Shown: positions 26,760 to 35,762, counted from the stretch's first letter. The stretch: 52,330 bases of DNA from Chloroflexota bacterium (GCA_003577005.1 QEUW01000009.1:4061-56390); one strand, 5' to 3'. Numbers and translations: made by a program. Notes: generated by a model not told the origin, from the letters alone.

Positions 26760-27536
26760 GTGCTTGAGACAGTGTTATCTGGCCGTGTGGCGCTGGTCAC
26801 CGGCGTCAGCCGGCGCATCGGTATTGGCTTTGCCGTAGCCGACCGGCTGGCGCAATTCGGGGCGGATCTCCTGATCCACGCCTACGCCCCCTATGACGCA
26901 GAGCAGCCCTGGGGCGCCGACCCTGATGGCCCTCCTGCGCTGGCCGAGGCGTTGCGGGCGCATGGCCGCCGCGTGGAACTGGTCGAGGCGGACTTTACTG
27001 ACCCCAATGCGCCCCGGCGGGTGATGGCCGCCGCTGTCGCCGCCTATGGCCATGTGGATATTCTGGTGGCCAACCACGCCTACAGCACCATGGGCGCGCT
27101 GGAGGGGGTGACCGCCCACCAGATCGACCTGCACATGGCGGTCAATGTGCGCGGCAGCCTGCTGTTGGTCAAGGAATTTGCCGCCCAGCACGATGGCCGC
27201 CCCGGCGGGCGGGTTGTGCTGATGACGTCGGGCCAGCACCTGGGACCCATGCCGGACGAGCTGGCCTATATCGCCTCCAAAGGGGCGCTGCACCAGTTGA
27301 CGCTCAGCCTCTCGGCCCATCTGGCGCCGCGCGGCATCACGGTCAACACAGTCAACCCTGGCGCCACCGACACCGGTTATGCTACCCCCGACCTCTATGA
27401 GGCGGTGCGCTCGCTCAACCCCCAGGGCCGTTGGGGCGAACCGGACGATGCGGCGCGGCTCATTGCCTGGCTGGCGACGGACGACGCCCGGTGGATCACC
27501 GGTCAGGTGATCAATTCCAACGGCGGTGGGCCGTAG
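26760..27536 (+). CDS. SDR-family oxidoreductase (3-ketoacyl reductase-like)
   Basis: A classical short-chain dehydrogenase of about 258 aa. The VALVTGVSRRIGIGFA cofactor motif (TGxxxGxG-like) lies at the N-terminus; NHAYS replaces the usual NNAG; the catalytic Ser is in VLMTSGQ, and YIASK gives the Tyr-Lys pair; NPGATDTG follows. NAD(P) and substrate are unknown. An ATG at 26730 is in frame, but it forms the loop of a hairpin. GTG 26760, nine bases after TTGGAG, is preferred. It ends the permease gene group. Confidence 0.82.
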   Translation: MLETVLSGRVALVTGVSRRIGIGFAVADRLAQFGADLLIHAYAPYDAEQPWGADPDGPPALAEALRAHGRRVELVEADFTDPNAPRRVMAAAVAAYGHVDILVANHAYSTMGALEGVTAHQIDLHMAVNVRGSLLLVKEFAAQHDGRPGGRVVLMTSGQHLGPMPDELAYIASKGALHQLTLSLSAHLAPRGITVNTVNPGATDTGYATPDLYEAVRSLNPQGRWGEPDDAARLIAWLATDDARWITGQVINSNGGGP

Positions 27537-27716
27537 TAAATGCTAGCCGATCTGCGTTACGGTGCCCGACTTTTGGGGGAGACGAGTAACAAGTTGGCAG
27601 TTTGCGCTATACCTGCTTCGGGCGACACCTAAGCGTCGGGTGCGCATGATTTTCCTGCTAGATACAGCTGTAACCGTGCTCCTTTTTCTGGACGAACCCG
27701 ACCGATGCGGTATGCG

Positions 27717-27745
27717 TTGACTCGTTCGTGCATTGATGTTATACT
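27717..27745 (+). promoter_or_regulatory. Sigma-70 promoter of the CHAT-NACHT operon
   Basis: TTGACT (27717-27722), a 17-base spacer and TATACT (27740-27745) form a near-consensus promoter 45 bases before the start codon. The gap after the SDR gene (27537-27716) holds no ORF, so the operon is likely expressed independently of the transport genes upstream. Confidence 0.72.
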
Positions 27746-27789
27746 CTTGCCCACCGTGCAACCCTAAGTCCTGACAACAAGGAGCGCCT

Positions 27790-30525
27790 TTGGCTACGGC
27801 TTCCCCCTCACGTGGTTGCCCATCTACAATCCATTCTTTGGCGCCGGCGCCGCCCGCCAGGCCGGTCAAGATTCTGTTCCTGGCCGCTGATCCCATCATT
27901 ATTTTACCCCTCCGGTTAGACGAAGAAGCGCGAGCGATCGACCGGGTGTTACAGTTGGCGCAATTTCGGAGCCACTATGAGTTGATCCAGCATTGGGCGG
28001 TCCGCGCCAGCGAGCTACAGGGGATTCTGCTACGCCATCGTCCGGACATCGTCCACTTTAGCGGACATGGCAGCACGAATAATGAACTCATCCTGCTGGA
28101 TGAGGCGGGCGACCCCCAGTTGGTTTCAGCCACCGCCTTGGGCCAGCTTTTCGGCCTCTTTGAGGACACCATCCGTTGCGTCGTGTTAAATGCCTGTTAC
28201 TCCTACAGCCAGGCCAGGGTCATCGCCCAATATATCGATACAGTCATTGGTGTTCCTGATGCCATCGGTGACCAGGCTGCTCGTCACTTTTCTACAGCCT
28301 TCTATCAGGCGCTTGGATATGGTCGTAGCGTCCGAAGCGCATACGAGTTGGGGTGTGCACAGATCGCACTCGTCAATCTTGCAGCAGACACGACGCCCCA
28401 ACTTCTAGCGTTACGCTCTGATCCGGCAACCTTAAGCTTTGTGAAGCCGGCCCCCTTGGCAAGGGACGCATGTGACGAACGCTCCGTCGCTGTGATAGCG
28501 GCGCCTCCCTACACCGGACCAACCCCAGATAGCTCCCCGTCCGCTGCGACGCTCCAGCCAGACCGGCGCAGCGTGCGTAACCGGCACAATATGTTACGAT
28601 TGGTGCGTGAATATTGGATCGAGGGGGTGTTCCAGCAATCGCTCCATCAGCGTGTGTTGCTGCGCCTGGGGATGGCCATGCGTGGTAACGCGGTCCACCC
28701 ACATCTATGGGATTTGATGGCAAGGAATGCGGAGGGGCCGGATATTCTTCTACCGCCTGACGTGATGATTAGTGAGCTATTCCAACAGATGGGGCGCTCG
28801 GTGTTGATCCTGGGCGCACCCGGCAGCGGAAAATCAACCACACTGCTTGAACTTGCGCATGAAGCGCTCCAGGCAGCCGAGGATGATGTCACGCGGGCGA
28901 TGCCTGTCATCTTGAGCCTGACCTCCTGGTCGGAAGCGCGCCGTCCTCTGGGTGAATGGGTAGTGGAGGAACTGCGGCTGAAATATAACATTCCGCGCAA
29001 AGTCGCTAAAGAGTGGGTGCTGGCTGATGATTTACTGTTTCTGTTGGATGGTCTTGACCAGGTCCAGGAACGTTACCGCAACGAGTGCGCTGTGGCGATC
29101 AACCATTTTATCGAGCATCATGACGTGGAGATAGCGGTCTGTTGCCGCACGGCCGAGTATTCACGCATGAGTGAGTCACTCCAACTTCAGGGCGCACTTG
29201 TATTGCAGCCTCTCACATCGGAGCAGATTGCCCAATTCCTCGCCATGGCCGATCTGCAGACATCACAACTGGCCAGAGATATCGAGCACGATGATGCGTT
29301 GCGTGAGCTTGCACAGACGCCGCTGTTGCTGAGCATCATGTGTTTGACCTACGACCCGGCGGCGGGGGAACCGTCCAACCTGGCGGGCACAACTCTGGCC
29401 GAACGGCGTTCCCATCTGATTGCGCGCTATGTCGAACAGGTGCTGGCGCGCGAGGCGCACAAGATAGAGTACCCGCCTGAGCAGACAAAACGCCAACTTA
29501 TTTGGCTGGCGCAACAGTTGCGGCAACATGGACAAACGGAGTTCTTGATCGAAGGATTACAACCGAGTTGGTTATCCAGCCAAGCCATGCGCGTGGTCTA
29601 TGAGGTAGGTGTTCGGCTTAGCGGTGGTTTGATTTTTGTCGGGGGGTGCGCTGCCATCGGTGTGGCGGCGGCGCTGGTGTCGCCCACTGCCACGGTGGAC
29701 GATGGGCTGTTCGCTGGCATGATGTTTGGGCTGCTCTTCTGGCTTCCTTTTGCGGTCGCCAGCTTTCTGGCACTCATTGTACCAGCTTTTCTGGCCGTTG
29801 CTGCTGTTGTCCTGTTATTACTGATTGGTAGCGTCCTCTTTACAGTGCTAGGTGGTGTGCAAGGAGGGCTGTTGCTGGGGCTAGTGGCTGGCTTGCCAGC
29901 GGCGATTGGCGGTGTTGTATTTGGCGCCCGCTCTACCATTCGGCTAGCCGACCGATTGGCCTGGTCCTGGCGGCGCGGGCTTTACGGTGTGGGCATTGGT
30001 GTGTTGGCAGGGACAATTCTTACGCTTACAGGGCAAGACCTATACGATGCGTTTAGCGTTGCGGTTGTGGTGGCGCCAGCGATGGTCATTCTCCTGGGTT
30101 TTACGCGTTATGACCAGGTGTTGCCATCCACGGTTCCCAATCAGGGTATTCGGCGTTCGGCCTACAACGCAACGTTTGCCGGCGGTTTGACCTTCTGCAC
30201 TGTCTTTTTGCTCTCTACTCTGGTGGAGTTTTTGGTTAATGACAATCTGAGCGGCGGCATGGTCTTTGGTCTGTTGCTGGGCTTTCCCCTGGGATTGGTC
30301 GCCCTGTTCACCCAGGGTGGAGTCGCCTGTCTGCAACATAGTTGGCTGCGGCTAATCTTTGCATTACGGCGCCAATGGCCGTGGCAGTGTCGCCCATTCT
30401 TGGATTTTGTCACATCGGCTGCACTGTTACAGCGCGTCGGTGGCGGCTATCGCTTTGTCCATACCTTAGTTCTAGATCACTTTGCGCATTTGGATGCACT
30501 CTCGACTACCCCGAAGGAGGGATGA
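27790..30525 (+). CDS. CHAT protease - NACHT NTPase - multipass membrane protein, 911 aa
   Basis: A STAND-type signalling protein in three parts. Residues about 25-215 form a CHAT (caspase-like) domain with the catalytic His93 in HFSGHG and Cys136 in LNACYS. A linker with a YWIEGVFQQSLHQRV helix precedes the NACHT NTPase (about 335-480): Walker A GAPGSGKST (342-350), Walker B LLFLLDGLD (415-423), then CCRTAEY. A helical region (480-600) leads to about eight TM segments (610-845) and a short C-terminal tail (YRFVHTLVLDHF) common at NACHT protein ends. CHAT-NACHT chains are known in Chloroflexota and cyanobacteria and are suspected in defence or cell death. TTG 27790 has AAGGAG in front. The metalloprotease gene starts one base after its stop. 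Confidence 0.9.
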   Translation: MATASPSRGCPSTIHSLAPAPPARPVKILFLAADPIIILPLRLDEEARAIDRVLQLAQFRSHYELIQHWAVRASELQGILLRHRPDIVHFSGHGSTNNELILLDEAGDPQLVSATALGQLFGLFEDTIRCVVLNACYSYSQARVIAQYIDTVIGVPDAIGDQAARHFSTAFYQALGYGRSVRSAYELGCAQIALVNLAADTTPQLLALRSDPATLSFVKPAPLARDACDERSVAVIAAPPYTGPTPDSSPSAATLQPDRRSVRNRHNMLRLVREYWIEGVFQQSLHQRVLLRLGMAMRGNAVHPHLWDLMARNAEGPDILLPPDVMISELFQQMGRSVLILGAPGSGKSTTLLELAHEALQAAEDDVTRAMPVILSLTSWSEARRPLGEWVVEELRLKYNIPRKVAKEWVLADDLLFLLDGLDQVQERYRNECAVAINHFIEHHDVEIAVCCRTAEYSRMSESLQLQGALVLQPLTSEQIAQFLAMADLQTSQLARDIEHDDALRELAQTPLLLSIMCLTYDPAAGEPSNLAGTTLAERRSHLIARYVEQVLAREAHKIEYPPEQTKRQLIWLAQQLRQHGQTEFLIEGLQPSWLSSQAMRVVYEVGVRLSGGLIFVGGCAAIGVAAALVSPTATVDDGLFAGMMFGLLFWLPFAVASFLALIVPAFLAVAAVVLLLLIGSVLFTVLGGVQGGLLLGLVAGLPAAIGGVVFGARSTIRLADRLAWSWRRGLYGVGIGVLAGTILTLTGQDLYDAFSVAVVVAPAMVILLGFTRYDQVLPSTVPNQGIRRSAYNATFAGGLTFCTVFLLSTLVEFLVNDNLSGGMVFGLLLGFPLGLVALFTQGGVACLQHSWLRLIFALRRQWPWQCRPFLDFVTSAALLQRVGGGYRFVHTLVLDHFAHLDALSTTPKEG

Positions 30526-30526
30526 C

Positions 30527-31990
30527 ATGAATTCGAATATCGACCCAGCAACGAGCAAAGTTGATGAGGCTCAGCGAATTAGTCGCGAGCGGCTCGATCT
30601 GGCGTGGAAGAGTTTGCGCACAGATATGAATCGCTGGCTGGCGTATTTTCGTAATCAACAAGCTAAGTCCGAATCCAAGCCGGTGATCGCCCACCACATC
30701 GAACAATATGTGAACTTTAGCCTGCACGCCTACAACCTGTTGCAGGCACAAGTTCATGCCAGCATGGCGCACAGCACGGCCCAAGCTGGCGTTGCCAGCT
30801 TGACCGGCCACCATGATGTGGATGAACTTGAGTTTACAATGTTGGTCATAGGCATCCTTTCAGCGCGTTGGGCGCTGTTGCGCCAGATCGCCTTGCAGCG
30901 CATGGAGAGTAGCCCCTACTCAAGTGCGCTGACCGAGCTCGATCGTATGGCCGAACAGTATTATCACCGTTTACGAATGGCTCTGCCGGAGACGTTGCGG
31001 GAGCGGGAGGATAGGCCGATCGCTCCTTTTGCGCCGATTGTCTATCTTGGCAACCTGGCTGGTCTCACCGTCTATAACCAGCGGGCGCCATTGGTGTTAT
31101 CGATCCCGTTTGGCGCCGTCGACCTACCAGAGGCGGAAGGGGGTAGCAATTCGCACCATATACGCCAGGCTATCCCCCATGAGGTGGCCCACGCCATCCT
31201 CGTCCAGGTGCCTGAGATTCGTTCCGAATTACAAGAAAAGCTCCCCAAGGTACTGGAAAAGCGGGCCAAGACTGCCTCCGCACGTCAGCGGTTGCTCTAT
31301 GGTATGATTGCCAACTGGCTGGAAGAGATTTTGGCTGATCTGATCGGCTGCGCGCTGGTGGGAGACGACTATTTCTATAGCGCTGTGTTTGTTATGACCA
31401 CGGTTAGACCTCACTCGGGCGCTGCCGACACCGAGCATCCGCCGTCTCTCATTCGCCCCTATATCCATAAGAAAACCCTTGAATTTCTCCAAAAGGGGAG
31501 GGAGTCACAGAAACGCGGTGTTGCACTCAAACAGTTGAGTGACTATATAGAGGCTGCTGAAGACCCGCGCACCCAATATCTTAGCCAGATAGTCGGTTCA
31601 CAGATGGGACAACCGTTCAAGTCGATGCCTGCCATCACCTACATTACGCTCGGTGAAGTTCGCAATGAACTGGAAGAAGCTGTCGACTGTGTGCTGGAGG
31701 ATGAGTCGTTGCGGCTACACGCTCTCCGTCTCGACAAAAAACGGGGTTCTTCACGCTGGACGGTCGGGGATCTGCTGCGAGCGTGCGATGAGTCAATCAC
31801 AGTTGCCAGCCAAAGCGTACACACGCCCTGGGGGGAGATCCCAGATGAGCAGACGCTTCCCTTCGCCCTGGATCTGGCTGGCGGTTTGGCGCCAGACTTT
31901 CATCTTCCTATCGCCGATTTTGATAACCTTCCCAAAATCTTTTGCGAAAATCTAGGCTGGATCCTTGGGAGTTTTTGCCCGTCAAAATGA
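30527..31990 (+). CDS. Putative HExxH zinc metalloprotease, partner of the CHAT-NACHT protein
   Basis: A 487-aa soluble protein of no family I can name. HEVAH (218-222, in AIPHEVAHAILV) matches the HExxH zinc-peptidase motif, and 44 residues later EEILADLIG (266-274) gives a plausible third ligand Glu266 or Glu267 and a D-x-x-G, as in gluzincin-type peptidases. The N-terminal 160 residues are helical and may bind a partner. No signal peptide or TM is present, so it should act in the cytoplasm. ATG 30527 has AAGGAGGGATGAC before it and lies 1 base after the upstream stop, so the two genes are translationally coupled. A role as effector or substrate of the CHAT-NACHT protein is inference. Confidence 0.8.
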   Translation: MNSNIDPATSKVDEAQRISRERLDLAWKSLRTDMNRWLAYFRNQQAKSESKPVIAHHIEQYVNFSLHAYNLLQAQVHASMAHSTAQAGVASLTGHHDVDELEFTMLVIGILSARWALLRQIALQRMESSPYSSALTELDRMAEQYYHRLRMALPETLREREDRPIAPFAPIVYLGNLAGLTVYNQRAPLVLSIPFGAVDLPEAEGGSNSHHIRQAIPHEVAHAILVQVPEIRSELQEKLPKVLEKRAKTASARQRLLYGMIANWLEEILADLIGCALVGDDYFYSAVFVMTTVRPHSGAADTEHPPSLIRPYIHKKTLEFLQKGRESQKRGVALKQLSDYIEAAEDPRTQYLSQIVGSQMGQPFKSMPAITYITLGEVRNELEEAVDCVLEDESLRLHALRLDKKRGSSRWTVGDLLRACDESITVASQSVHTPWGEIPDEQTLPFALDLAGGLAPDFHLPIADFDNLPKIFCENLGWILGSFCPSK

Positions 31991-32071
31991 CCATGAGACG
32001 AGGCAATGACATCCGCCTAGCTGACATTCTATAGTCAAATCAGAATGAGAACCGGAGTTCTACTTTACACC

Positions 32072-32138
32072 CGCATTCCGGGAAAGGGCCAGCAAGCCTA
32101 CGCTGCGGAGAAGCATTGTGGCCCTTTCCCGGAATGCG
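32072..32138. terminator. 20-bp perfect inverted repeat between metalloprotease and binding-protein genes
   Basis: The arms 32072-32091 and 32119-32138 are perfectly complementary over 20 bases around a 27-base loop. It follows the metalloprotease stop by about 80 bases and precedes the peptide-binding protein gene by 100. No U-run follows; it is either a factor-dependent terminator or a repeat element. Confidence 0.55.
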
Positions 32139-32237
32139 AAAGGTTGGCGAAAATCCGGGTTTCAAACTGAACGCAGTATAGTAACTCTGAAGACGATACT
32201 TGGGTACGTTTGGTGGACACCAAAAGAGGAGATCGAT

Positions 32238-33953
32238 ATGAAACTTGTGATGACTCGATGGTGGACGCTATTGGCGCTGAGCTCTTTTATGCTTGCTGCT
32301 TGTGGCGTGTCCGCACCTGCTTCGACTGAAGCGTCCGATGCTGGCCCGGCGACGCAGGCCAGCGGCGGCCAGGTCGTGCTGATCATCCCCGAAGAGCCAG
32401 CCACGCTCAATCAATACCTGGCCGTGGCTGCCATCGTGCGCCAGGTGGCCGACGCCACCACCGCCGGGCTGACCACGGTGGATGCCGACGGCAACTTTGT
32501 TCCCGTGCTGGCTGCTGAACTGCCCACGGTGGAAAATGGCGGCGTCTCGGAAGATTACCTCACCGTCACCTGGAAACTGAAGCCCGACCTCAAGTGGTCC
32601 GACGGCGAACCGCTCACCTCGGACGACCTTAAGTTCACGTGGGAGGCCGTCTCGCACCCGGAGAGTGGCGCCGTCCTGTCGCTGGGTTTCGATCTGATCG
32701 ACGATGTGGAGACGCCCGACCCGCTGACGGCGGTGGTCAAGTACAACGCCATCAACCAGGCCTACTTGCAGCAGTTTATGTTTGGCATCCTGCCGCGCCA
32801 CGCCACGGGGGAGCCGGCGGAGATGCAGACCTGGGCCTGGAACCGCCAGCCGGTGAGCGCCGGTCCGTTTATCGTCAGCGAGTGGAATTCGGGCGACAAC
32901 ATCATCATGGACCGCAATCCCAACTACTACCTGGAGGGCCAGCCTTATCTGGACCGGCTCATCTTCCGCATTGTGCCCGACCCCGGTGCGCAACTGGCGA
33001 TGATGGTGCAGGGTGAAGGGCAAGTGCATCTCTGGCCCGGCGAGGACAAAGAGGTCTACGATTCGACCACCGCCGGCCTCGCCGAACTCCAGGAGATCCC
33101 TGGCCAGTGGCACATGGCGCTGCGCTTCAACCTGAGCCAGCCCTTTGACAACGACCCTGGCCTGCAGCCGCCCCATCCCATTCTGGGCGACCTGCGTGTA
33201 CGCCAGGCCATCGCCCATGCCATCGACTACGAGACCATCCTCAACGATGTCAATCCCGGCACCTTCCCGGCAACGAGCCCGCTGGCCTACGGCTGGTATC
33301 AGTGCAACCTGCCCCGGCCCTACGAGTACGACCCGGATCAGGCCCGGACGCTGCTCGAAGAGGCCGGCTGGGTTGAAGGGCCGGACGGCATCCGCGTGGC
33401 CCAAGGCGCCGAATATGCCGCCGACGGCACACGGATGGCGCTCCAGATGGAAGGTTACACTAACTTTCAACCCCTGCAACGGCTGGAGGAAGCGCTGGTG
33501 GAGATGTTCAGGGCCGTGGGGATCGAAGTCGCCATCCAGAACGATGACTTCTCCATCATCTTTGGCTCGTATGAGGAAGGTTCACCCCGCCAGGTGGGCA
33601 ACTTTGACATGCTCATCTACGACGACAGCCTGGGTATCGAGCCGCACGCCTCGATCCTCAGCGACTATCATTCGTCGGGTATCCCCAGCGATGAGAACCC
33701 GGCCGGCGGCAACATCTATCGCTGGGTCAACCCGGCCGCCGACGCCGCCATCGAACGGGCGGGCAGCACCGTGGACATCGCAGCGCGCCAGGAAGCCTAC
33801 TGCGAACTGGCCCAACTGATGCAGGAAGAACTGCCGCTCATCAGCATCTTCCTCTTCTCCGAAGGCTACGGCGCCGCCACCAACCTCACCGGCTATCAGG
33901 TCAACATGTGGGGCAGCCTGACGTGGGATGTGCAGCATTGGAGATACCAGTAG
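32238..33953 (+). CDS. Peptide-type ABC transporter substrate-binding lipoprotein (SBP family 5, DppA/OppA-like)
   Basis: A 571-aa extracellular binding protein. The lipobox LAAC puts the lipid-modified Cys at residue 22, followed by a Ser/Ala/Thr linker and the family-5 fold, recognisable from PEEPATLNQYL near the N-terminus, the TWKLKPDLKWSDGEPLTSDD segment and the late RQAIAHAIDYETI stretch. It would capture oligopeptides or other solutes for a Dpp/Opp-type importer. AAAGAGGAGATCGAT precedes ATG 32238. The nearest same-strand permeases are at 24654-26723, beyond the CHAT-NACHT operon; the amidohydrolase downstream may process the imported compound. Confidence 0.92.
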   Translation: MKLVMTRWWTLLALSSFMLAACGVSAPASTEASDAGPATQASGGQVVLIIPEEPATLNQYLAVAAIVRQVADATTAGLTTVDADGNFVPVLAAELPTVENGGVSEDYLTVTWKLKPDLKWSDGEPLTSDDLKFTWEAVSHPESGAVLSLGFDLIDDVETPDPLTAVVKYNAINQAYLQQFMFGILPRHATGEPAEMQTWAWNRQPVSAGPFIVSEWNSGDNIIMDRNPNYYLEGQPYLDRLIFRIVPDPGAQLAMMVQGEGQVHLWPGEDKEVYDSTTAGLAELQEIPGQWHMALRFNLSQPFDNDPGLQPPHPILGDLRVRQAIAHAIDYETILNDVNPGTFPATSPLAYGWYQCNLPRPYEYDPDQARTLLEEAGWVEGPDGIRVAQGAEYAADGTRMALQMEGYTNFQPLQRLEEALVEMFRAVGIEVAIQNDDFSIIFGSYEEGSPRQVGNFDMLIYDDSLGIEPHASILSDYHSSGIPSDENPAGGNIYRWVNPAADAAIERAGSTVDIAARQEAYCELAQLMQEELPLISIFLFSEGYGAATNLTGYQVNMWGSLTWDVQHWRYQ

Positions 33954-34033
33954 TAAGGATTAGGGATTAAGGATAAGGCAGTCTCGTTAAGTGACTGATA
34001 CCGATGTCGGGATCGCCTACTTCCTACTTCCTA
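33954..34033. repeat. Heptad-phased low-complexity tract 5
   Basis: After the binding-protein stop, 7-base words of the TAAGGAT/TAGGGAT type run over about 28 bases (33954-33981), and CTACTTC words follow at 34018-34033. Unlike the other sites the two word sets do not pair well with each other. Confidence 0.6.
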
Positions 34034-34034
34034 C

Positions 34035-34136
34035 GTGTATTGACACATCAAGTTAGAGAGGGTGCTACAGGTGCGATGCACTTGAAAAGTGCGTTGCACC
34101 TCCCATTAAGCTCTCTAACCTCATGTGTCAGTACAC
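34035..34136. repeat. Nested inverted repeat with GTGCGATGCA core (MITE/REP-like)
   Basis: An outer stem (34035-34060 with 34111-34136, 23 of 26 positions complementary) encloses an inner stem (34069-34083 with 34087-34101, 13 of 15 positions) around a GAA loop. The inner stem and the right flank (TGTGTCAGTACACC) recur at 52176-52244. The element lies just upstream of the amidohydrolase start codon. Confidence 0.8.
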
Positions 34137-34148
34137 CTACTCCCTACC

Positions 34149-35762
34149 ATGAACCAACCAGCCGACTTACTCATCACGAACGCCGCAGTCTACACCGTAG
34201 ATGACGACCAGCCGCACGCCGAGGCGGTGGCGGTGCGCGGCAACCGGATCGTCTACGTGGGCCGCGCCAGCGATGCCGCGGCGTGGCGCGGCGCAAAGAC
34301 CGAGGTTATCGACGCCGGGGGACGCACGCTGCTGCCCGGCCTGATCGACAGCCACTTTCATCTGCTCTGGGGATCGCTCAAGTTGGCCGATCTGCAACTC
34401 TGGGATGCCGAGGACATGGCGCAACTGGCGACGCTGATCCGTGACCATGCCGCCGCTAACCCTGACCAGGAGTGGATCATTGGGTCACAGTTGCGCTACA
34501 AGGCCATCAGCCCGGACCGGCCACTCGACCGCCACTTTCTCGACCAGCTTGTGCCGGACCGCCCGGTCTACCTGACCGCCTACGACGGGCACACGGTTTG
34601 GGTCAATACCGAGGCATTGCGGCGCGGTGGCCTTCTTTACGGGCGTGAACTTCCGTCAGGTCACGAGATTGTCATGGACCCGGCAACGGGAATGGCTACC
34701 GGTGAGCTACGCGAGCCGGAGGCCTTCCGGTCCATCCGTGAGCTGCTCCCCAAGAAGAATGATGCGGAAAAACGGGCGCTGCTGCACAAGGGCTTGGCGC
34801 TCTGCGCTCAGCACGGCATCACCAGCGCCCACAACATGGACACCTGGGACGACAGCATCAACCTCTATGCCGCCCTTGACGACCTGGGCGAGATGACCCT
34901 GCGTCTCTACGTCCCCTACGATGTCAAGCCGGAGACACCGTTGGAGGCGTTGCAAGAGGCCGCCGAATGGAAGCGTAAGTTTCAAAGCAGCCACCTGCGC
35001 GCTGGGGCCATTAAATGTTTTATGGATGGCGTGCTCGAATCATATACGGCGCTCATGGTGGATGAGTATGCCGGGGCGCCGGGCAACAGGGGCAGTGCGC
35101 TCTTTACGGCTGAGCACTTCAACCGCATCGCTGCCGAGGCCGACAGGCTGGGCTTGCAGATCGCGGTCCACTGCTGTGGCGATGGGGCGGTCAAACGCAC
35201 GCTCGATGGCTACGCCCACGCGCTACAGCGCAATGGCCGTCGCGACAGCCGCCACCGTATCGAGCACATCGAAGTCATCGACTCGCCCGATATTCCCCGC
35301 TTTGCCGAGCTAGGGGTGGTCGCGTCTATGCAGCCGCTCCACAGCCCGGAGACGGTCCATGCTAGCGATGTCTGGCCCACCCGGGCCGGCAAAGCGCGCT
35401 GGCCCTACAGCTTTGCCTGGCGCACCCTGCGCGACGCTGGCGCCCATCTCGCCTTTGGCAGCGATTGGCCGGTAGTCACGCTCGATCCCATGCTAGGATT
35501 TCACACAGCGCTCAATCGACAACCGTGGAAACAAGGCGATCCAGACCAGCGGCAGACACTGGCAGAGGTCATTCGCGGCTACACACGCGACGCCGCCTAC
35601 GTCGAGTTCCAGGAGCACGAAAAGGGCATGGTCCGCACGGGGATGTTGGCCGACCTGGTGCTCCTCTCCGAAGATATCTTTGCCACGCCGCACGAGGAGA
35701 TCGCACACGTGCGGCCGCTTTTGACCGTTTGTGATGGGCGGGTCGTCTATCGCAACGTGTGA
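34149..35762 (+). CDS. Amidohydrolase family 3 protein (YtcJ-like)
   Basis: A 537-aa metal-dependent hydrolase of the YtcJ type. The strand-1 metal motif is HFH at residues 69-71 (PGLIDSHFHLLWGS); the middle of the protein has IAVHCCGDGAVK and HRIEHIEVID with likely metal His residues; FGSDWPV carries the catalytic Asp. Family members hydrolyse amide or formyl groups on diverse compounds; the substrate is unknown. ATG 34149 starts the family-typical N-terminus (ADLLITNAAVYTVDD). No Shine-Dalgarno is visible, since the nested repeat and a CTACTCCCTAC stretch precede it. It probably shares a transcript with the binding protein. Confidence 0.87.
   Translation: MNQPADLLITNAAVYTVDDDQPHAEAVAVRGNRIVYVGRASDAAAWRGAKTEVIDAGGRTLLPGLIDSHFHLLWGSLKLADLQLWDAEDMAQLATLIRDHAAANPDQEWIIGSQLRYKAISPDRPLDRHFLDQLVPDRPVYLTAYDGHTVWVNTEALRRGGLLYGRELPSGHEIVMDPATGMATGELREPEAFRSIRELLPKKNDAEKRALLHKGLALCAQHGITSAHNMDTWDDSINLYAALDDLGEMTLRLYVPYDVKPETPLEALQEAAEWKRKFQSSHLRAGAIKCFMDGVLESYTALMVDEYAGAPGNRGSALFTAEHFNRIAAEADRLGLQIAVHCCGDGAVKRTLDGYAHALQRNGRRDSRHRIEHIEVIDSPDIPRFAELGVVASMQPLHSPETVHASDVWPTRAGKARWPYSFAWRTLRDAGAHLAFGSDWPVVTLDPMLGFHTALNRQPWKQGDPDQRQTLAEVIRGYTRDAAYVEFQEHEKGMVRTGMLADLVLLSEDIFATPHEEIAHVRPLLTVCDGRVVYRNV

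Noticed and set aside
34035..34136. Considered as an insertion sequence end
   Set aside because: No transposase or paired terminal repeats; kept as a repeat element only.
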